Shown here piece by piece: positions 14,626-27,100 of a stretch of 64,000 nt of DNA. Made by a program: the position numbers and the translations under genes. Every line of letters starts with the position of its first letter. The stretch's first letter is position 1. The stretch is from Pithys albifrons albifrons (taxonomy: Eukaryota; Chordata; Aves; Passeriformes; Thamnophilidae). Under the pieces are notes generated by a model. The model saw nothing but the letters and a program-made list of their open reading frames with translations. It searched no databases and was not told where the DNA came from. The DNA lies in the NCBI RefSeq assembly GCF_047495875.1, contig NC_092463.1, positions 34,475,724-34,539,723 of the forward strand. Reading direction: 5' to 3'.

Positions 14626-16137
14626 TGACCAAGCCAAATTCTTCTCCCAAACATTAGCCCAGACAGTTTGTATGGGAGAAACGGGAGCAGTTGAATAGTC
14701 ATGCTTGCATGAGACAAAAGAACCTTTTTCCAAATGTTCATTGTTTATTGAATTAAAACAGAAGCAGGTTATATGTTACTCACATGGCCCTTTTAAAAGC
14801 TGCAAAAGATCCTCCCATCAACCATTCACAGAGGCTTTCCCTCTCCTGATGGCTCAGGAGAAGCTACATAAAATTGAGTGAAAAAAATTCCTGCATGTCT
14901 CAGATTTGTTTTGCTCCTGATGTTCTGTTCCAGAGCTCACTCCTAACCATGTCAACTTGCTGCCAAGGCAACGACCTACTATGCTGCTCACCAGCAGAGG
15001 AGTATCCCTTTTCATTGTGTGTGTACAAGAAAATCAGAGTGGAAACAAGAGCCTGTTTCCAAAGAGATTAGATCCCTACTAATGTCCACAAGGTAGGACC
15101 TAGGGGCCTCATACCCTATGGGGGTTCGGCAGGATGACAGAGCTTTGTCTGGGAGACTGGGCACTGGGATCCTTCTGTCATGTTGACCCAAAGCCACCCT
15201 TTGTACAGCTCAGGCAACTGTTCAATAGCTCCAGATCAGGCTATCAGTGTGGAAGTTCACACCATGTGAACTAGGGCACTGGCAGTTAAACCACTGGGTT
15301 TTACATTCCTCATGTTCTGAACAGCGATCTAGATTATTCAATCTAAGCGGATTTTAAAATCTCAAGTATTTAAACTTTTGGAGCACATTGCACTACCAAT
15401 GCCAGGCATGAGTGTTTGGGGATTTTTGTGAGTTAAAATAGTAAAGCCTGTCTTTAAGTAATAAAATTAGTTATAAAGAATTATTTAAAATGTGGGGCAT
15501 CAGGTTTCCAAGCCTTTCAATCAGTTACTTCCAGACCCTGAGACAACCTGGCTGGTGAGCAAGTATCACACCACTTTAACACTGTTCTTCACTTTCACCA
15601 TCTAAACCATTTTTAAAAATAATTTTCCTGTTGCTGCAGACCATATTGGAAGGATCTCAGGACAATGTTCACCACAGGTTGGCAACACACCTGCAAACTG
15701 TGCCCACTTCACAGTTTTCCAAATTCATCCCACCCGACAACACCTTTTTTGAAATGCAGTACTCTCAAATAAGTCTGACTCTCTTCATTCTCACAGATAA
15801 AACAGTGAGAGGAAAAAAAATTAAAAGTCACAGTTGCTATAACATCTATTACAAAAATCCCTGAAGCTGGCATCACTATGCATAAACCATGCACCTCCTT
15901 CAGTTCTGCATCACTGCCCACCTGAGGAGAAGGATGCAGCATGGACTGGAGCCACTGTTGCTGTGACTGCTGGAGAGCCCTGCAGTGACTGAGGAGAAGG
16001 GAAGGAAGGTCCCTGAGCAAGTTGTTACAGACCATTTGGGAACCTGAGGCACAGGACACTTCCCAAGTGAAACAGGGACAAAAAAAAAATAGCATAAAAA
16101 TTTTAACTATGTTCATTGCGATTTAGCAAAAGGTAAC

Positions 16138-16480
16138 TGTTTGCCAGCAGGCAAAGTTAAAGGGACTTGGGCAGTTGAGATAAGAGGAATTAAGGGCTTG
16201 CCTGAATAAACTAATAAGGGAAGTCCTTTCAGGGGTGGAGAGGGGTATGTTTAAAATTATATTATGTTATACAACATCCTTATGGTAGAAAACATACAAG
16301 AAGTCAATAGTGTATGTAATAGATAATATTGGAAGCTAACTGTATAAAAATTGCTGAATTTTGTGTATACAGGGGACACGTACGTTGGAGGCATGAGCCT
16401 TGCATGACCCCAGTCATGGCCAGGCTGTAATAAAAGTGTGCCTTACTATCAATATCTAGATTTCTTTAAATCACAACAGC
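16138..16480 (+). mobile_element. Possible solo LTR with TATA and polyadenylation signals
   Basis: A TATAAAA box (16343-16349) is followed about 80 bp later by AATAAA (16429-16434) within CTGTAATAAAAGTGTGCC, and the stretch ends in CACAACA. This spacing and the GGCTGTAATAAA motif are typical of avian retroviral LTR U3-R-U5 organisation. The left border (TGTTTGCC) is a guess, and no target duplication was confirmed. Confidence 0.4.
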
Positions 16481-18280
16481 AGTGTTCTGCATGTTCTGAG
16501 CAACTGCTCCGGTGCCTTGAGTCCACCTGCAGCCAGAGAGCCTGACAGAGCTGCCCCACAGCTGAGGCTCTCCCCTTCCCACAAGACATTTGGAGGAGGG
16601 AACTGCAAACCTGCTAGCTCTTTGACCCTTCAAGTAAGCCTACAACTGCTCTGTACAAATAGTTACAGAATAACCTGATCACTGAACCAAGCTACTCCTT
16701 CATTTTAACAAAGGGAACATCACTTTGACTGAGAGGCTTGATTAAGGACAGTCAGGCCCCTTCCTCGAGAAGCCCCCTGAAGCAGATGAAAATTTCATTC
16801 TCTGACATGGCCCACAAACCTCCCCAAAGAGATAGTCATAATTTACCTAGCAAGACTGTTCAAAAAAACAAAGTCTGCTAGGTAGGTTTGTTTTGTGTGT
16901 GGAAGGAAGTTTCTCAAAGCAGAAATTAACAAAGACACAGATTCTGTAACACAGCGAACTTGGAAGTATTGCACGTGAGTAATGGTTCTCTTTACCAGAT
17001 CTGCACCACATACAGAATTTTTTTTAATGTGCATTCATCTAAATGGACGTCACAACTACTTTCAATATTTTTCAAGGTAAGTAATCACCAAGGTCCATCT
17101 TAGAAACTACCTTGAAGAGATGAAAAGGTGATTAAAATTGCATAACTTCTTAAAATATGAAGGGTGAAATGAATGTCTCATGCATCACATGGCATTAGAA
17201 AAAATGTAATTGTAGTGAAAGCAAGGATGAAAATTACTCCATTCTGAAGTAGTTGTCATTTGGATGTTTTTACATCCAAAATCAACAAACAAGAATATAC
17301 GCATAGAAGTTACATAATACAAAATGGAGCAAAAGTGAGTTTAGAACCTACCTGTCATCAGGTATAGTAAACTGCAGTCAGTTGTACAGATTTCAATAGG
17401 ATTAGTAAACTGTGACTGAAAGAAACTGTTCTCACTTTCCAATAGTAATTAATATCTGAGCAATCTTGGACTGAACTGTGATAACGTAAGCCACATTTGA
17501 AAAAAAAAAAAACAAAAGGAGCTCCACAGCAATGTATAAACTTGGATTTCATACAAATTTAGTGAAAAAGCTTTAATTCAAAATGAAAAACAACTCAATT
17601 TAAGGTAAAGAAAAAACACAAAAATATTCAAACCATGATGAAAACAAACAAAAGAGAAAATTCCAACAAACCCCTCAAATCTTTGCCAGGCCTGTCCCCT
17701 AGGATGCAAACAAATTCACTCAGTGCACTTGAAAGAGATTAGTAGGAGATGCCTCTAAAACCACAGATGTTAATGCAAGTTTCTAACATCCAGATCTCAA
17801 AATATCTGGCCCTGCTCCTCAGTATCCCCAGAATGTTTTGACTGGCTATGTAATATTATGCTAACACTATGGCAATATATGTATCCCTCTCTACTCTTTT
17901 AACATTGTAACATTTGCACTCCTACAAGCTTTTCTGTTGCCAGCCAAGTCCTGATCCTGCTGTTCTTATCCACAACGTCCATCTTCACTCTGCAGCTGCC
18001 TCAGACACTTTAGATATCCAGAGTCTTGCTGCTATGGCGTTTTCACCTAAGTCCAAATCCCTGGTGATTTTGCAGTAAACAAGGCCAAATTCTTATTTTC
18101 ACTATCGCCACTTTACACCGCTCATGCAGGCACATCTCTGTATCTCGAGTAATAAGCAGAGTGCAAGAACATACTGTAATCAAGGAAGAAATCCTTACTG
18201 CAAGTAGTGGTTCTACTGAATAGCTCAGCACTTACAGTCTTTTTGCTTTCATGTCATAACTTATTGCAAAGTAGAAGTCA

Positions 18281-18517
<237 letters not shown>

Positions 18518-21089
18518 TTACCACCCCCTGTGCCCAGTCTTCTTTACAGAACTGGTAACAAAAACCATTTCTTCCCTAACCAGAAAATGAAGTAGTACTA
18601 TCCTGAGTTATTGATATTGCTCTCTGCTTTAGGTCACTCTTAATGGATAAACTTTTACCCTCAAAGTGAGTAAATAATTTACTAATGCATCATACTGTAT
18701 ATTCCAGAAACAGCCTTACTGCTAGCCTTACAGTCTTGCTCAGCCTATACCCAGAGATTAGGAGTATTTTTACTCCTGCCTCCCTTCTACCAGTATGGCT
18801 GTAAACTCTCAAGTCCCTAAAACCTTCTCAATGTAACTCTGGTAACACACATATTTTAACTAGGGGCACCAGTGTCTTATCTCATACAGACTGTGCTGAG
18901 ATGATGTGATGTATTAAGCAACACAGTTCCCAAACCCTAACTATCTGGATACAATCAGCGCATGATAGGAGTGGAAGTGCCCCAGTATCTAAACAACTAC
19001 TGTGTTAAAACATAAAGAGAACCCAACCAGGAACAAGTTAAGGCTGAAGACAAAACATGCTGCTCTACTGAAGCCCTTATACACATCAAGAGATATAAAT
19101 AACTCCAGAAAATGGAGAAAGTTGCAGTTTTTGAAGTTGTTTTATTTTCCTTCTCAGTAACTGTTTAGACATTTCAGATACTTTTGTGCTTATTGTAAAA
19201 GATATGTGAAATGTAGGTACTAAGGCATTTGTGAACAAAAAGGTTTGTAAGATCAACTCACTGTGTGCAGTCCAAGAGGCCAGCTGTATTATCCCACAAT
19301 AACAAATGTTTACAAAACCAGGACAGCTATTAGCTCACTTTCATCAAAACAATTAAACCCTTTCTTGTTCAAGGAACTTCTCACCTGCTCACAGGCATAC
19401 TTGCAAGTCCCAAACTGTGACAGACCAAGGAACAGACCACGACTTGGGAGAGAGCAATGAAGTCACTCAGCCTCATTGCCTTTATATTTGCCTTTGCAGA
19501 GTGCAAAAGTTTAAGATGTCCTCTAGTTGTACCCACTTGACAGGACACTTAGCTCATGTTTTGCTCGTAAGGCTTGAGATTCAAGTTACCCTTACTATAC
19601 ATAATAGTGTGAGTATACACAACACAGCAAGCCACTCTATTCAGCTGTACCCCTGATGTTCCAAGCTAAGGAAGACATATTTTAGACCCTTTAGCTACAA
19701 CCATTATCTGCAAATTATTTTATGTACAGGTTGCTTTGTTCAATAAAAGAAAGTTTCCCAGATAGCAAGTTGCCTTCATTTCCAATGAATTGTGAAATAC
19801 TATTCCAGGTCAGGCAGGTTTAAGTAAAATAAGGCAAGGGCACACATGTCCAGCACTGCAGCACCAAGAATACACTGCAATAGGAAAGAAGACCACTATT
19901 CTACAAGCAGCACACCTACAGCTTTACAAAAGCTGAGGCCATCCTTTTCCACAACCCATCCAGCACATTCATTTAATCTGTAGCCCTAGCTCCTTGCCAG
20001 GCATTTAATCAGATTGCCTTTGGTACACTTCACAATGCCATAAGGTTTCCCTCTACGGTAGTGCTATCAGTCCTTCCCAAATCAAAAGAGGGCACAAGGA
20101 AGGATCCTACAGCACCATAAATTTGTTTACTGCTAACTCTGTTTTGTACATAATAATTCAGCTCTCAAATGAAACTGTTCTTTTTCATACAGGTATAAAG
20201 AAGTTCAAAGATGACATGTAAATTAATGGCATAAACTAATGGCACAGAGCAAAATGAAACTGATGTACCACACAGCTTATCCAGAGCAAAAATAATTTTC
20301 CCATACAATCCATAACTTCTGGTTGAACTAAAATACCCTGTTCAGAATAAGAAATCTAAGACTGGGATAGATGTCCCAAATCGTTACATCTTGTTCCTTA
20401 TCACTATGGACAACTGCATCATATAGTCCTGTTCATAAATGAATGCTGCCCTTCCCTAGAACTGTGCAGGCAGTTTTGCTCCCACTATTCCTGTTGTTCT
20501 AGAACCTCACTCCTCTAACGAGCTGCCTTCCAATTACCAGCATAAATATAACCAGCTTGCATCTGTTCATTCTTGTAGATTATTGCCCTTCAACTTAGCT
20601 AGTTTTTTTCTCTCCCTCATATTTACCCCTTGATGTATTTGTAGATATCAAAAGCTTCTCCTTAAAGACCTCATTTTGTAAGGTTACAGATAAGGGGCTC
20701 ATTTAGTCTCATAAGAAATGCTCACCACTCTCCCTCTGCACCTGTTCCAGCTTCAGAGCACATCATATAAAGGAGTTGAGTTTTATCTTTCTCCCTCCCC
20801 TTCAAAATTATGGGTGACCACAACTGCATGTGCAAGGCAGCATGCACCCACAACAAAGGGTTCTGTAAAGGCATTTAGCACTCTCCACCCTACTACACTG
20901 GTGGTTGACATTCACAGACAAGCCAACACAACTGGAGCAAAGGAATCTCAGCTGGCCTTTCCTTAGCAGATGCCAGACTTGGGAGTGCAGGAGGGTAATT
21001 ACAATGATACTGGAACAGATTAATAAAGCTCAGGTCCAAGTCAGATCTCCAAAAGATCAAGGTTCTCTGTACTATAGACCATTGTGGTA

Positions 21090-21288
21090 CAACACAATAG
21101 GACAAGGGGCCGTGAGCAGAAACTGATGCACAGGAAGTTCCATCTGAACATGAGAAAGAACTTCTTTACCATGCAGACACTCCCCCACTAGAGATATTCA
21201 AGAACTGTTCCAACAATCCTGTGCAATGTGCTCTAGGATTACCCTAGGCTGGGCCAGATGACCTGCTGTAGTACTCATTCTGTGATTA
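21090..21288 (+). mobile_element. CR1 LINE 3' end fragment
   Basis: AATAGGACAAGGGGC, then GGAAGTTCCATCTGAACATG, GAACTTCTTTACC and GAGATATTCAAGA, and finally GGGCCAGATGACC and ATTCTGTGATT, follow the CR1 consensus 3' region in order. It is 5'-truncated, as most CR1 copies are, and moderately diverged. CR1 is the dominant LINE of birds and other sauropsids. Confidence 0.88.
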
Positions 21289-22923
21289 CAAAATTCAACA
21301 GGCTCAGGTGATTGATTAGTACATGCACGTTTTTTCCTCTGCTGATTTTAAGAAGTGCTCTTTCAGGTTTTGTGCCGACTCTATTACTACTTCTAATGTG
21401 CAATTTCACTTTGTGTCATTAGATTAAACCCTTGTGTCAGTCAACCTTCCAGTAAAGTACCTACCATCTAATAGACCTCTTCACCACTGTGCTGTCACAT
21501 TCTCTTCTGCAATTTGTCTATCTTACAATTCTTCTATTAATCCTCATCTCCTCCACTTAAGCTAATAACTTCCTCATGGGTCATCATACCAAAGGATTTC
21601 TGAAGGCTAGAAATTAGAATTATAGCTTTTCCTCCCCCCAGCAAAAACCTTAGGCTTTTTCAGAGAAAGATACTGTACCAAAATGTCTAATAGTTACACC
21701 TAAATTACAATGTTATTTGCAAAATTTATTCTGAATTTTCATTTACTGTTAAAATGCATCATTCCTTCTCCCCCATTCTCCTGAACGTAAGCAGTTCATC
21801 TGCACTCTATGAATTGCAATATCAACTTTATTTTGACAGACTGACTTTAAGTCCTTTCTCTTGGATCTGCCATTTCACATGACTTTTTGGGTAATTCTTA
21901 ACCATCTTTATTCACCACATTGTTTGATTCCCATGCCTCTCCCAGATACTGGTCCCTTTCATATCAGATAAAGAATTTATACAGTTACCCAAACTGCATA
22001 TATTTACAGTTACACATTTATATAAAACTGGTTCTTTCTTCCCTCAGGCATATGAGTAAGTTGGGAGTGAGATATTTTCAGATGCAGTACTTCTTACTTT
22101 AGGAACTTGGAAAATAGGAGGCAGACACTTTGTTCAAATAAGCTGAGATTTTTCAAAACTTAATTCTTAAATCCATACAGCTGTTTCTTAAAGAGCAGAT
22201 TGATTTTCAGTGTTAAGTAGCGAGGATAATGGGAGCTACAAAGTCCTCAAACTCAGCAGGGGAAAAAGTGACAGAGCCAACTGCTAAATGCAGGTAAAAC
22301 TAGTAGTCTCATGCATGTATCTGTAACTTTTGATCACCATCAGAGACAGTTCTGACACTAAACGTTATATATGGAAAGTAAATATGAACGTATTTGCTTT
22401 GAGTGCCCATATCCAGTTGTAATTTTGATGAAGCTAAAATTTATACAAAGATGCCACATTGGTTGGGGGATTTTTTGGTTTTTAGACCAGAATCAGCTGA
22501 TTTCTGAGATGTAGATAGATCCAGACTAGAATTCAAAACACTTCAGAGACTTTGCGTATTTCCACCTAGAAAGCCTTCTAAGATTAAAAACAGTTAATCC
22601 ACATGAAGACTTTCAGGTGCAGATATAAATGCAAGTAAAGTGTTTGCAGCTTTGTTGATCCAGTGCAAACAATGAAGACAAGTCAAACACTATTTCCATG
22701 TTTCGAACACGAGTGACTCCTCAGCTGAGCAGTCGGGTTACCAGGCTGTCACAGGGGATTTGTCAGCACAGGAGCACTGCAGGACTGAGAACCTGACAGC
22801 AAAACACACCAGACCCTCCTGAACACCAGAGCCGAATACTGGTCTAACTTTCTGCTCCTATCTTACTACAAAAGCAATCAGTAGAAATGTGATAAATGTA
22901 ACACATGAATGGAGAGGGATTAC

Positions 22924-23180
22924 CTCCCGTGTCACTTCATTGCATCAACAGATAGGTCAGCAGTACAGGCAAAACAGCGGAGAAATCGCATACTATGAAT
23001 CAACTCTCCGTCCCCAGCCACTTCATTTTCCACTTCATAACCGGTCTCACCCCCCAGCTTTTTAGCCCTGAGGCCACTGGAATTGTTCAGCCACACGGTC
23101 ATTTTCCGTTCAGGAGTGCGGCCTGGGATGTGCAGTGCATGAACGGGAAAAAATAACACAAAAAGCTGCGGGAAGCGCAA
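22924..23180 (-). other. Possible alternative 5' exon region, weak
   Basis: The minus strand has an 82-codon open frame (22932-23180) followed by a donor-like CGGGAG|GTAATC at 22924/22923. It sits between the CpG island and the first intron. The peptide resembles no family I know. It could be an alternative PLEKHH1 leader exon or chance. Confidence 0.2.
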
Positions 23181-23299
23181 GGCTTGTCGCGGACCCGGGG
23201 GTGGAGAGCAGGGAATAATTTCCCCTCTACATCAGTGCAGGTGGCTTGGCTATGAAAAGTGCTGGGAGGCAGGAAGAGGGGCTCCCAGTTGTGCCATTC

Positions 23300-24160
23300 C
23301 ACCTGCAGAGCTCTTCCCGCACGCCGAGGCGCGCCGGGAAGGCAGTGGAAACCGCAGGATTTACACACGTTTACACTTGGGCTGCGTTTCCCCCGCCGTG
23401 GCCATTCCTACCCCGACCTCTTCTACGTCTGTTCAGGGCCAAAGTCCCAGACCCGAAAGCAAACCTCAGTTAACAGAGATGACACAACATCATCTCGGGA
23501 GCGCTCCCGCCAGTGCCTTTACCATCCCCTTCCAAGAAAGACGAGCGGGGGAGACAGGCTGTGACAGCCAGCCCCGAACACCCGAACACGGCGGCCCCCC
23601 GAGTCCCCGGCCCCGCGCTCACCTTGGCCGGCGCGGGGGTCCGTGCCTGCGACGTCCCGGGGCGGGGCCGGCCCTGGCCGCGGCGGCAGGCAGGTGCCCG
23701 GCACGGCTCCCGTCCCATTCAGCACTTTGCTATTCCCTCCCCGGTTTCACTCGAACGAGAGAGCCCGGCTCAAATATCAGAGCCAGCCCTCCCGAGGAGA
23801 GCAGGAACTGACATCACCCGCCCCGGGCTTTTAACCCCTTCTCGGGCTGGCGGCGAGGCAGGTGGGGCGGCACCGGCGGGGAGGGCGCCAGCAGCGCTGT
23901 GCCCCGAGCGGGGACATCGCGCTCACCGCCCACCCTGCACCCCCAGGGGCTGCCACACAGCTCTTGACATCCCCTGTGCAGTCGTCGCCCAGCCCTCAGA
24001 GCCGATGCTCCCAAGCCGTCCCCAGCCCACCAGGGCTGCGGTGTTGTCCATGGAGCAGCCGGACGGGGAACCGGCATTCACACCAGCACCCACACCAGCG
24101 TGCTGCCCTCACAGCCGCTGCAGCCCTGAGGGGCTGGTGGCTCTCCCAGGCTCCAGCTGG
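23300..24160. promoter_or_regulatory. CpG island, probable PLEKHH1 promoter
   Basis: GC- and CpG-dense DNA contrasts sharply with the AT-rich flanks. GGGGCGGGG-type Sp1 boxes lie near 23660. On the minus strand a TTAAAAG box (about 23826-23832) precedes the probable first exon by a plausible distance. The long open frames on both strands here (for example 23513-24175) follow from the GC content and show no domain. Confidence 0.75.
23623..23800 (-). other. PLEKHH1: Probable non-coding first exon of PLEKHH1
   Basis: A near-perfect donor GGCCAAG|GTGAGCG is read on the minus strand at 23623/23622 in the CpG island. The next downstream minus-strand acceptor of comparable quality is that of the start-codon exon at 18468. 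The 5' limit near 23800 is an estimate from the TTAAAAG box and is not directly visible. Confidence 0.55.
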
Positions 24161-24199
24161 AGCACCCTTCACTAGTTGTAGGCAGCCCCAGGGCGTGAG

Positions 24200-27100
24200 G
24201 TTGGTGCCAAGACAGAGATGAAAACCAAACTAGTGTAATGACGCCTCTCCTGACCAGAGGACACCATCCTCTCCCACAAACTTGGGCCATTTCTCAAATG
24301 AAATTACTCAAACAAACAGGTCCAGGGCCTCAAGCATTTCTAATGAGAGCTGCCAGCACCCAACATATTTTATTCAGACAACAGGCCACCACTTCTTGAG
24401 CTACTTTATATTCAGCAATCCCTTATATGAATATATAGTAACTTACCGAAATTTATATTACATGTGTTATACAAAGAGCTGGTAATCTCTCTGCTGTGGA
24501 AGGCTGGCACTGGCAATGAGTGTGTGCACACACCACGTGCTGCCGACTGCTGCCCTGTGCCCCAGCTGCTCCCTGCCACCCCAGTCTGCCCGAGCCCACG
24601 CTCTGTCCCTTGGTGTTCAGCAGCCCAGGGTGGGCAAATGGAAGTGAAAGGCACTGGAGACAGGGGCTGCAGGACAAAAAGAGCTTTAAGCCTCAGACCA
24701 GTGTGTTCCAAAGCAAAAGGTCCTTCATTCTGGTTCAGGTTTTGCAAATACTTGTTACTTATTCCACTATCAGGCACATCACTTCCATCAAAGATGCTTT
24801 AAAAATGTCTCCATGAGGCTCTCATCAGTGGAGATAGCAGTCATGCTGATGTGTATTTTTATGGCCATTTTCCATGGGCCTTTCAGATGAAAGTTGGTCT
24901 CATCTTGTGTCTGGCTTGTTCGGGAAGGACTGCACCAGAATATGATGATGTCTTGAGCAATTATGAGAGATCCATGAATGCTCTGAAACTGTACTTGAGC
25001 TCCTGTTAAGACTACTCATGCAAAAAGGGCAGTCTCAAATAAACAGGCTTCAGCAATCTGTGGAGGTAGCAGGCAGGAGAACTGAACAAAAGTATCTCCT
25101 AGTACCATAAGCAACTCTGTTCACTAGGCATGGTTAAACAAGACCTTAAGTGTGCTGTTTATTAAACTTTAATTGTAAACTCTTTCCTCACATTGATAGT
25201 GTGCTTTCACTGATGTTTCAGCAGAGAAACAGTGGGTACCACATCACTTACTATGCACAAACAAAAAGATTGATGTGATTAAATGGTTAAAATATATAAC
25301 TAAAAACAGAAGGTCAAGATTCGGACACTGGAGTGAATAAAGGCAGACTCTGAAATCTACATCTCATTATCCAAATAAGTAGTCACATTTCCAAAGACAC
25401 TGAGGACTCTGCAGTTTCCTAGAGATGGTTCCGCTTTAGATTTCTCATCCATTTCCAGCTTCATGAAAATTTGGTTGAATGAAGCTGTCTCTTTCTAGCT
25501 AAAAGATGAAGCGTGCATTAGAGAATTGGTTCAGGCAGAGAGCAGGATAGCACTACACAGAAATGGCTGGAGAGCCAAGTGGAGACAGGCAAAGAACTGA
25601 AAAGAAACAGGCATCTGGTGAGGAGCTCTCTTGTTTGGCCAGCTGAGCAGGGACATGCAGGAATACGGGCAGAGGTGGAGCTGGCTGTTGTGACAGTATG
25701 ACCCAAAGAGAATTCTCCACCAATTCCCAGTAGAATAGACTCCAGTTGCCTACAGCCTACATGTTGTGTGTGAGTCTGTATTAATCATTATTCCCAGAGA
25801 TCAAGGAATTATAATAAATAACCTGAAGCAGCACAATTTGTATCTCCCTATAGGTATTTCAGAGGGCAAAAGGTAGTGTCATGCTTTACAGAGTCCCCTC
25901 TTGAACTGAGGCTGGCCAAAGTGGGAAAAAGAGCTATTCCCTTCCTGCCCCCCATCCTATTCCTGCTCCTTTCAGCCACAGCATGCAACCACAACATTTC
26001 TTAGTCTGAATTTTATGAGCTATTTTATTCTTTCTTTAAAGACTCTGGTCAAGTTCTCTGATTTGCACCAGCAAAGCCAACCGAATCGTATCACTTATTG
26101 AAATGTCAATCTGGCCTTGTGTTTTTCCCAGGCAATGAAGCTTGACTGCCAGGACATTCCTCAGCCACTGAACTTTATACAAAGTACCTCCCTAAGAATT
26201 GCCTGCGCACACCTTGCCTTAACCCCTGGAAGTCCAGAATCACATCAACACTCACACAACACACTGCTACATATTTAATGCAATTAGTCTTCAAAGCTGT
26301 GCCTCCTTATGTCTTCTGCTGCTTCTGTTGAAGTATTTAACAAAATTACTATTAAATAAAATTGTGGCTTCCATTAAATGACGTAAATAGAAAAATAGTT
26401 TTGACTTCAGAGGGAGAAGGTTGCAAGAAGAGCCAGTAGTATCTCATTGTTCCCAAGCAATTTCCCTTGGCAGTTACCTTTAATAGGGCTGCTCAAGCAC
26501 TGTATGTGTCAGATCTTTCCAAACTGCAGACAAATCATTCAGAAAAAAAAATACTATAAACAGCAAATATCCAACAAAACAAATTCTCTGGCAGATCCAA
26601 GAGAACTAGCTTGGCACTGTTAGACCATCTTTATCACAACTCAAGCACAGGCTGTTTTGTTAAGAGAACCATATCAAAGATACCTAAATAGAAGGACAAA
26701 GAGATAAATGAGAATGAGGTGTCGGAAGATGAGGGCAGAAGAAACACTTTCTCTTAGTAAGCAAAGTTGTCATAGTTCTGAAGGTGGGAGGGAGCGTTGC
26801 GTTCCAGACACAGTGCTGCTGAAAACTTACCAAAGGGCAAGGACACCATCCAGACCAAAAGTCCATGCATCAGAGCTCCACTGAAGGCTCAATCCTGCGG
26901 GGGAAAAAACTTGCACAAAACCAAGGCTGGACTTTGAAACACCTTTTTGAGGTATTTGTCTCTCTCCACAGGCAATTGAGGCTTCATATTGTAGTTTTCT
27001 AACTTCCACCTATATTACAGGCTGAAAGATGTTGAAAATGGCCTTTGTGCCTAATTCCCTTACTCTCTTTCTCCTGGCCTTGCAGTGTGCTGACAGACAC

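Noticed and set aside
15709..16116. 135-codon minus-strand frame
   Set aside because: No domain resemblance, and no splice sites consistent with PLEKHH1 or another gene. It lies next to an LTR-like stretch.
23513..24175. 220-codon plus-strand open frame
   Set aside because: It overlaps the presumed PLEKHH1 promoter island. It is Pro/Ala/Arg-rich with no recognisable family, and many overlapping frames are equally open on both strands.
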